Assembly (NCBI GenBank): GCA_964017185.1
Contig: OZ024877.1
Span: forward strand, 3,326,006-3,390,005
DNA: 64,000 nt
Direction: 5' to 3'
DNA from: Rugalucina vietnamica
Lineage: Eukaryota; Mollusca; Bivalvia; Lucinida; Lucinidae
A program made the translations under genes and the position numbers. Positions 56,984 to 64,000 of this stretch are shown in pieces. How positions within the stretch are numbered: position 1 is the stretch's first letter; every line of letters begins with the position of its first letter. Under the pieces are notes generated by a model. That model was not told the origin of the DNA and did no database searches. It worked only from the letters and a program-made list of their open reading frames with translations.

Positions 56984-58159
56984 CGTAGGTTGTTCGGAAA
57001 GTTCGTGTAATTGTGTTATATCTCTCATAATTTTCATCCGTTGTACCGGAAAGTTGTTGTGCGTGAACTTCCACTTATTCTAAATTGTTGATACAAAAAA
57101 GAAAGAAAAGTGATCATAGAAACCGAAAATACAGGTTGTCGTGGCAAACGTCATCATCGGTACCCGGAGCAGTCCGAAAAATATCACTTTTTTAAACGAA
57201 GTCTTAAAGAAATAAACTTAATTTCTGACTGTTTGCTCATCGCTAGAAAAGCACAGAATCGTCTTGTAATATTTCAACAACATGACATTGTTTCCTGAAA
57301 ATTTAAAGTCAATTGGATGTTCCACAAAGAAGTTATTGTCCTTTATTACGATGGTTGTATGGGGAAACCATGACTTCAAACGGAGTCGTTGTGTTGCAAA
57401 AGATTATGAACATCTGTATTTTCTTCATAAAACACACACAGAAACACTTAAGATGGTAAAATAAACTGGAAAACTATCAATAATATATTTTGATAATGCT
57501 TCAAAATGGATGCCACCTAGTTGCAGAAATTTAAAGTTACTTTCCTGATGAAGGCCTAGTGCCGAAAATTTGAAATAGAGTGAAAAATTAACCTAGTGTT
57601 TATCATCTATTCCCTTTGGAATATGGAATATTTATTTGAGAATATCAATAATATAGTTCAACATTTATGTACAAATGATTCGCATGTTTTAAGAGTGGAA
57701 TAAAATAAACTGGCGGCGATTTTAGGAACAACCAACCGGCAGTGGAATTGTGTTCCATTAAAATTTGCAAAAAATCTGATGATTCAGTGGAGAATACTCA
57801 GGGAGCTGTATCACCACATACTGATACTGGTTACGAAAACTTATAACAAAAGAATGAACAGGCACATTATATGCGTAGATATTGTTGGTGTTTATGCTGG
57901 GAAAGTGTGATCATCGCCAACTGGATTAAAATAAAGTTTGACGTTTTTGCAACGTCATCTTGACGTTGGCGTGCTCCGGGTATCAATACCTCACCTTTTT
58001 GTAATGAACATATTTTTATTATGTCTTTGTGCATCATTTTGGTTTTCACAGCATTTATAGAGGACATGTTGAAGTTAAATTAGGTATGTTTCTTTTTGTT
58101 TTACTATGAATATTAGTTGAATGATCATACAATTATTCGAACTTTCCGAACGCCCCTCG
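56984..58159. mobile_element. Mariner-like element at the fold centre
   Basis: The ends CGTAGGTTGTTCGGAAAGTT and the inverse of CGAGGGGCGTTCGGAAAGTT are flanked by TA. At 1176 bp it is near full mariner length, but no intact transposase frame is seen. Confidence 0.78.
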
Positions 58160-58842
58160 TATATCAGATCATATGGTCATAAAACATGGTCATAGCAATC
58201 ATTTGATTCCAACTTCGGCTCTTTAGGTCCTTCAGTAGCCAAGATACATGTGTTTTAATGTATACCTCCTTATTTTTACTGCATTTTACCCAAATTCCTA
58301 AAGACTTTATTAATATTTATAAAAATGAAACTCAAATAACGTATCTTTTACAGTATGTATGGTATTATATTGCCCTAGCAACCATTTCAGCACTTTGGGG
58401 CTTTTGGTTGCCAAGATACATTTGAATTTGAAGGTGTGTCTGTTTAATCTTTTCCATTTTTTTCTCCCAATTTCATAAGTTTTCATTTATATACATGAAA
58501 TAGAAAATCTTTTTTTTTTCTTATATCACACTTCAAAAGGATAGCACGATACCTTAGTATTTTATTTGATACCATTTTCAACGTCCTATGTTTATTTACA
58601 GCCCAGGTACACGTGATTTTGTATGTACACCACATATTTTTTCCAAGATTTTCCTCCCATTCCTTACGATTTTCATTAATGTTCTTGAATATGCAAATTC
58701 AATGATTTGAATATTAGGATTACCATGAAATCGTTATGTCCAAGCACTACTATCTACTATCAGATCAATCACATTATTCTAGAGTAAGCTATTGGTAGGA
58801 TATGGGTATGTTTTTAAGTGCACCCCATTCTTTATTTCATTG

Positions 58843-59541
58843 TTACTGATCGTTCCAAGTCGATTCATTTACTAGTTAGAGATTCACCACGAGGACCGAA
58901 GAACTAACTAAATGTTATGAACCACTGCAGAAGCTGAGGGTGAGGTTACGGCCGTGTAAAATCGATTTAAACCCGCCAGTAACTTTGTGTTACTGATCGT
59001 TCCAAGTCGATACTTCTGTGGTGGTTCTTTTTGTTTTATGTCTTGGTGTTTAAAATATTTTTGTGCTGTTGGCGCGTTATGTGTGTTTGCAAATTTTTAG
59101 TTAAGTTAAGGTAACTGAGTGGCCACCTATTGGAAAATAGCTGCTCATTCGGCTTACGAAATGTTTTCATGGTATAAGTACCTGATTGTTAGTTTGTTTT
59201 TTCCCACCTTGGTTTTTGGAGTGGGAGTCTTTTTCTGATTGCGCATTTTCCTGATCTTTGCCTGCTTGTACTTTTTTCTGTGGTGGTTCTTTTTGTTTTA
59301 TGTCTTGGTGTTTAAAAATTGTTTGTGCTGTTGGCGCCTTATGTATGTTTTCATATTTTTAGTTAAGTTAAGGTAACTGAGTGGCCACCTATTGGATAAA
59401 TAGCTGCTCATTCGGCTTACGATATGTTTCATGGTATAAGTACCTGATTGTTAGTTTGGTTTTTTCCCACCTCGGTTTTTGGAGTGGGAATCTTTTTCTG
59501 GTTGCGCCTTTTCCTGATCTTTGCCTACTTGTACCTTTTTA
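58843..59541 (+). mobile_element. PLE 3' UTR piece with nested PLE piece
   Basis: Outer piece: 58843-58865 (GTTACTGATCGTTCCAAGTC) continues at about 59276 (CTGTGGTGGTTCTTTTTG) to the tip at 59541. The nested piece, about 58866-59275, starts in ACTAGTTAGAGATTCACC and has its own tip TGCTTGTACTTTTTT. Both are + oriented. Confidence 0.88.
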
Positions 59542-60112
59542 GAATCACACAATGGATGGGTGCAGAAACAATATGATTTTACATAATGTAAATATGTTCA
59601 TTGTTGAGTGCAATATTTCAAAGCATTTAAGTGGTCCCTCTAACCAAACTGGCAGCTATGAAAAGTTACCTAAAATGCAAGAAAGATCTTATAATCCACC
59701 AAAAACCTTTCAATGGCAATAGTTTTCCCCTGGTTTTCGCCCCAGTTTTCAACATTATAATTAATATTCATGAATATGCAAATGAGATAAAAAAAATTCC
59801 AATAGGTCCAGGAAATCAATACATTTGTCACATGATATATTAATAGTGCAATAACAGTGTCAAAAGGATGATTTGGGCCTGAAAATTGTTTCTTTATGGA
59901 TTTTAACCCATTTTAATGTTTTCATTGAAATTCATGAATATGCAAATTAGATAATTTGCATTTCTTATCACAGGATAAAAGGGATATGTCTAAGCTTAAC
60001 AACGAGACCAGGCTAAGTGGTCTAGAACAAGCAACAGTGGCCATATGATCAATTTTGTAGGTTCACCCCTGGTCAAGAATCACGTTAACTGTTTCCATGG
60101 AAACCATGCATT

Positions 60113-60636
60113 TTTAGCTCACCTGAGCCGAAGGCTCACAGGTGAGCTTATAGGATAGGCAGGCATCCGTCGTCCGTCGTCGTCCGTCGTCCGTCCGTCG
60201 TCCGTCCGTCCGTCGTCCGTCCACAATTTCAAAGAAGAATATTTCTGAAGCTAGTAGGCCGATCTTGATCAAATTTAATGTGAACCATAATTGGGTTGGG
60301 GGATTGATGGCATAAGGTCTTGGAGCAGATTGTATCAAAATTGTGGTTTCCATGGCAACAGATAGGTCCCATAGACTTACAATGTGAAAAACTAAAAAAA
60401 TCTTCTTCTCTGAAACCACTAGGCCCACAGCTTTGATATTTGGTATGTAGCAATGGCTAATGGTCCTCTACATAAATTGTGTCATTCATGCCCCTGGGGT
60501 CAAATTTGGCCACGCCCCGGGGGTCAATAGTGTCCATGCATAGACTTTCATTGGTCGATTCTCAATTAATTTAAATCTCATGAGCTTACAATGTGATAAT
60601 CTCTCAGGTGAGCTACAGGACCAATGGTCCTCTAGT
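60113..60636. repeat. GCTCACCT-ended element
   Basis: Starts with the hairpin TAGCTCACCTGAGCCGAAGG and a (CGTCCGT)n tract at about 60165-60220. It ends CTCAGGTGAGCTACAGGACC then AATGGTCCTCTAG. The reverse frame across it is not a gene. Confidence 0.78.
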
Positions 60637-61569
60637 TCATAGTGCATTTGAGTTTACCTTGCATTTAAATTTATGTAATTTCGTCAATCAATCATCTACC
60701 AATATATTTAAGTGATTTTAGGCTGAGATCATGACAAACAAATGAAATGTTTCATCAATATAACAGATTCTAGATACTTTGGCGGCCATTTTGAAAATAT
60801 ACAAATTAGGACATGAAGACGTCCCGGGGGTCGATAGTCTCCATAGACTTACTATGGGAAAAAAATTAAAAAATCTTCTTCTCTGAAACCACAGGGCCCA
60901 CAGCTTTGATATTTGGTATGTGGCAATGGCTAATGGTCCTCTACATAAATTGTGCCATTCATGCCCCTGGGGTCAAATTTGGCCACGCCCCGGGGGTAGA
61001 TAGTCTCCATAGACTGCAGAAGCTGAGGGTGAGGTTATGGCCATGTAAAACCGGTTTAAGCCCGCCAGTAACTTTGTGTTACTGATCGTTCCAAGTCGAT
61101 ACTTCTGTGGTGGTTCTTTTTGTTTTATGTCTTGGTGTATAAAACATTTTTGTGCTGTTGGCGCCTTATGTGTGTTTTCATATTTTTAGTTAAGTTAAGG
61201 TAACTGAGTGGCCACCTATTGGGAAAATAGCTCCTCATTCGGCTTACGATATGTTTCATGGTATAATAGTTTGGTTTTTTCCCACCTCGGTTTTTGGAGT
61301 GGGAATCATTTTCTGATTGCGCCTTTTCCTGATCTTTGCCTACTTGTACCTTTTTACAATGGGAAAAACTAACTAAAATCTTCTTCTCTGAAACCAAAAG
61401 GCCCAGAGCTTCTATATTTTGTATGTAGCAATGTTTGGTAGTCCCCATTATAAATTGTGCCAGTCATGCCCCTGGGTCAAATTTGGCCATGCCCCGGGGG
61501 TCAATAGTGTCCATGCATAGACTTTCATTGGTCGATTCTCAATTAATTTAAATCTCATGAGCTTACAAT

Positions 61570-61613
<44 letters not shown>

Positions 61614-61855
61614 TGGTTACAATGTGATAATCTCTCAGGTGAGCTACAGGACCAATGGTCCTCTAGTTCATAGTGCATTTGAGTTTACCTTGCATTTAAA
61701 TTTATGTAATTTCGTCAATCAATCATCTACCAATATATTTAAGTGATTTTAGGCTGAGATCATGACAAACAAATGAAATGTTTCATCAATATAACAGATT
61801 CTAGATACTTTGGCGGCCATTTTGAAAATATACAAATTAGGACATGAAGACGTCA
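60517..61855. repeat. Recent direct duplication, ~340-bp units
   Basis: 60517-60829 and about 61492-61855 are almost identical, from CCCCGGGGGTCAATAG to GACATGAAGACGTC. A neighbouring block (CCTGGGGTCAAATTTGG) occurs three times (about 60490, 60968, 61470). The second long unit has a 39-nt T run (61571-61609) absent from the first. Confidence 0.85.
61014..61357 (+). mobile_element. PLE 3' UTR piece
   Basis: From TGCAGAAGCTGAGGGTGAGG to the intact tip, inserted into the duplicated block between CATAGACT and TACAATGGG. Confidence 0.93.
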
Positions 61856-62250
61856 TTTCTCAACTTGCCAACATTGGTTTTTGGATTCAGCACACCAAAT
61901 TACCCCTAGTTCAAGTGTCAAATCCTTTTACTCACAAAATGCCTGTACTTGTTAACTTTTCTCAATTCCTGTTTTAACTATTACAGCAACATGTATAGTT
62001 ACGTCAACGTATTGGTTGCTCGATTTGATATAAGATTTGTGAAAATATTGAAATGTTGTAAGAGGATGGATGGACCCCATAGCAGGTTCGGCTACTTAAA
62101 CATTATTAGTTTGACACTATAAATATGATAGCATTGAGTCAGAGAGCATAATAGTTACTGTTATTCTGCAAATTTCAGCAGCATGGTCGATTCAAATTTT
62201 GTGGGCTATTCTAGTCTTAAAGTACAACACAAAAAATAAGTGTTAACTAC

Positions 62251-62433
62251 CAATGCAAATTGTAGACAAATCATGATTCCAAACTAACGCTTCAGTACAT
62301 ATCAAGGTGGTGACGATTGGGTTTCTCTCGTAGCCAAAGTCACAGACAAAGTTATCACATTCCTCCCCTGCTCTAAACAGACAGGTGTCTGGTATTGTCG
62401 CATGTGACAGATCATCGATGTTGCACATGTTAT
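62251..62433 (-). CDS. CCP module exon downstream of DUF3011-like exon A
   Basis: Acceptor CCTTGATTTCAG, donor GTAGTT, 183 nt, phase 1-1. It opens DNMCNIDDLSHATIPDTC, then GEECDNFVCDFGYERNP, with six Cys in the spacing of gene 1 modules and V-W before the last. It directly follows DUF3011-like exon A on the - strand, so both belong to one gene. The next exon would lie across or within the foldback region. Confidence 0.83.
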
Positions 62434-62672
62434 CTGAAATCAAGGAAAGCTCAACACAGATACTTGAACATAATTTTAAAACAATCGAACTATTCCATAA
62501 TGGGATATTCTTTTTCAAAACAAGACACAGCAAAACAACATTAGAGAATAATTCAAACGGATTGATTGTCAGCGTCCAATCATGTCACATTTGTTCCAAG
62601 GGGTTTTCCCATCTGAACGGAACGATGACAACTACTCTTGCTTTCACCTTCCGATGTCAGTTTAGCACTCAC

Positions 62673-62930
62673 CTGCACAGATATGGAAGGTCGCTTCGCA
62701 GCCATTATAAATCCATATTTTACTATTGGTGAACCCATATACAAGTTTTTCTCCATTGTAGTCTGATTTCTGACCACTAACGTACTCGCAAGAACCTGAT
62801 ATTAATTTTGCGATTGTAACAACAAGGTCCCCTGTTACACCTTCTATGGGGCATTCCGTATAATGGTGGAACCAACTCCCGGTACAATTCATAGTTTTCA
62901 CAACGTTCGAGCAGGTAGTGGGTGGTGTTT
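62673..62930 (-). CDS. DUF3011-like exon A
   Basis: Acceptor TTAAACTTTCAG, donor GTGAGT, 258 nt, phase 1-1. It opens ETPPTTCSNVVKTMNCTGSW and ends SKIWIYNGCEATFHICAG. It is about three-quarters identical by eye to the exon at 54598-54855, with all five core Cys kept. The role of DUF3011 is not established; the extracellular module context suggests a secreted or surface protein, possibly in recognition. No signal-peptide exon was found in 62931-64000. Confidence 0.75.
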
Positions 62931-63062
62931 CTGAAAGTTTAACCCAAATATGACGAATGGATTTTCCCATCATTATCATTTGGGTCAGTCCACTTTCATT
63001 ATTAGGGGCATCAGGAGTGATTTTTTTAAATTTTATTCAATTTTTCGATGAAAATTCTCTAA

Positions 63063-63129
63063 GCAAACAGAATAGCCCCAGATGGGACGCCGCAGAATGC
63101 GGCGTCACATCTGGGGCTATTCTGTTTGC
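63063..63129. repeat. 67-bp hairpin
   Basis: GCAAACAGAATAGCCCCAGA and its reverse complement flank a short centre (GCCGCAGAATGCGGC). Almost perfect dyad, probably a foldback MITE core. Confidence 0.9.
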
Positions 63130-63200
63130 CTATGTCCCATAAAAGGGACGCCAGGCTTAAATGAGTTAAAATAATAGCGCAAGTAGATAAATAGAATCCA

Positions 63201-63340
63201 TCATGGGTGTCCAGTGGAGATAGGAAAATCCCAACCCGAGGGTCCACCCGTTCCAGTGGGAAACGAGGCTCGCCGAGTTTCCCACTGGAACGGTGAACCC
63301 GAGGGTTTGGATTTTCCTTTCTCCACTGGGCACCCATGAT
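63201..63340. repeat. 140-bp hairpin
   Basis: TCATGGGTGTCCAGTGGAGA pairs with TCTCCACTGGGCACCCATGA, and pairing continues inward to TTCCAGTGGGAAAC / GTTTCCCACTGGAA with a few mismatches. Non-coding. Confidence 0.9.
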
Positions 63341-64000
63341 CGATTCTTTTTCTTACATACTCCGATTTAATCTTTTTACCGGTAACGTAACCTGGTACCG
63401 CGCTTTAACCCTTGTGACGTTTGCATATTACGGATGTGACGTCACATGTAAATAAATCGTTGTCATGTAGTTTTTATTTGTTTTTATTTTAAAACGAGCG
63501 TGATTCAAGAATACTCGCTGTGAAAAACATCACTTTTGTCTACTTTTGGTGAACGCCATTGCTGCAAACAGTAGAAACGATCGAATTATATCACGTGCTT
63601 TTCTTATCTAGCATGAGCAACCAAACCAGCAGTGTAAGATCGATTTATCTACCACCACTAAAATACCGGAATTTTTCTATCTTTATGATAGAGGTATGTA
63701 AGAAAAATAAATTGTAGTCTCCTTGTTCAAGAGAAACCCAGTTGACTACTTGTAGAACATATGATGCCTGGTTTCGAACCCCTGATGCTAGCATGACTAT
63801 TCTTCTGTTCTATGATATTATTTAACAGCTAATGGAAAGTTTGTAATGGTTTTATATGAAATCATCTCTAAACATTATATTTTAGTAATTTGTGGAAGAC
63901 TTCTGCTAATACTGACATACATGTGGTACTTAAAAGTATTTGTTCAAATCTAGTCGTTTAGAATTAAGATACGATCCAATGTTTTGACCTTTACATATGA
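63341..64000. other. Unassigned right edge
   Basis: A pair TTTTTCTTACATAC (about 63339) and GTATGTAAGAAAAA (about 63693) marks a possible 370-bp TIR element. A CRE-like GTGACGTCAC lies at about 63437. No exon recognised. Confidence 0.45.

Larger units (their letters stand above)
54962..61980. repeat. ~7-kb foldback structure with two repeat-rich arms
   Basis: The left arm (about 54962-56700) and the right arm (about 61980 down to 58162) are diverged inverted copies. Paired landmarks include AGGCATTTTGTGAG (55030 / 61938), GTTGGCAAG (55102 / 61868), TTCTAGACCACT (55379 / 60020), TTTTTGGTG (55709 / 59695) and CTTGGCAACC (56280 / 58413). Each arm is built of degenerate units of about 200-250 bp marked by TTCATGAATATTAAT. 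The right arm carries PLE, GCTCACCT-type and poly(T) insertions, and the centre holds a mariner-like element. Confidence 0.82.

Noticed and set aside
60114..60428. 104-codon reverse frame
   Set aside because: Arises from a dispersed repeat and a CGTCCGT tract; the Arg-rich end is the tandem repeat in translation.
1..64000. CRISPR arrays, operons or a viral genome
   Set aside because: Repeats lack regular spacers, genes are intron-split, and the only replication proteins are PLE nuclease and RT. No capsid, envelope or viral polymerase genes were seen.

Overview
This is a eukaryotic window, most likely from a bivalve mollusc. It shows intron-split, phase-1 modular extracellular genes, many tRNA-derived SINEs, (GA)n and (ATT)n tracts, and a very heavy load of one Penelope-like retroelement (PLE). 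No bacterial-style genes, operons or CRISPR arrays are present. The bivalve call is inference from repeat style and gene style, not from a marker gene. Exon borders below were placed by hand from splice consensus, reading frame and module similarity.

Host genes. (1) On the + strand, 10932-22438 holds nine recognisable 3' exons of a type I membrane protein. In order they encode YWTD-type beta-propeller blades, four six-cysteine CCP/sushi-like modules, a Ser/Thr-rich stalk, one transmembrane helix and a short tail. Its 5' exons were not found. The fourth CCP exon is split by a PLE insertion. (2) On the - strand, 53856 down to 49897, a gene starts with a clear signal-peptide exon followed by two WAP four-disulfide modules and two six-cysteine CCP modules; its 3' end was not found. 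(3) Also on the - strand, 62930 down to 54598, are two exons of a DUF3011-like module and one CCP exon, from one or two further genes. All three loci share the same six-Cys CCP variant, which suggests a local family of secreted or cell-surface recognition proteins.

Mobile DNA. About 30 PLE pieces on both strands cover close to 30% of the window by my rough sum. The best copy (36724-41065, - strand) reads GIY-YIG nuclease then reverse transcriptase in one frame with a single in-frame stop. This N-terminal nuclease order is that of the permuted Naiad-type PLEs. Most other copies are 5'-truncated 3' UTR pieces, and several are nested inside older copies in the same orientation. Other repeats are an array of 167-bp units (1-545), repeats ending in GCTCACCT hairpins (notably 26165-31813), about a dozen tRNA-derived SINEs, two mariner-like elements, a hAT-like MITE, several terminal-inverted-repeat MITEs, and a roughly 7-kb foldback structure (about 54962-61980).

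The most striking signal is the nested PLE copy at 37136-38066. Against its sister copies, about 70 changes in about 520 bp are T-to-C on the + strand, which is A-to-G in the element's sense strand, with almost no other changes. The neighbour preference of the changed bases is U>A>C>G. That is the footprint of ADAR-type A-to-I editing of retroelement RNA before it was copied back into DNA. Inverted PLE pairs elsewhere in the window, including one in an intron of gene 1, are plausible dsRNA sources.
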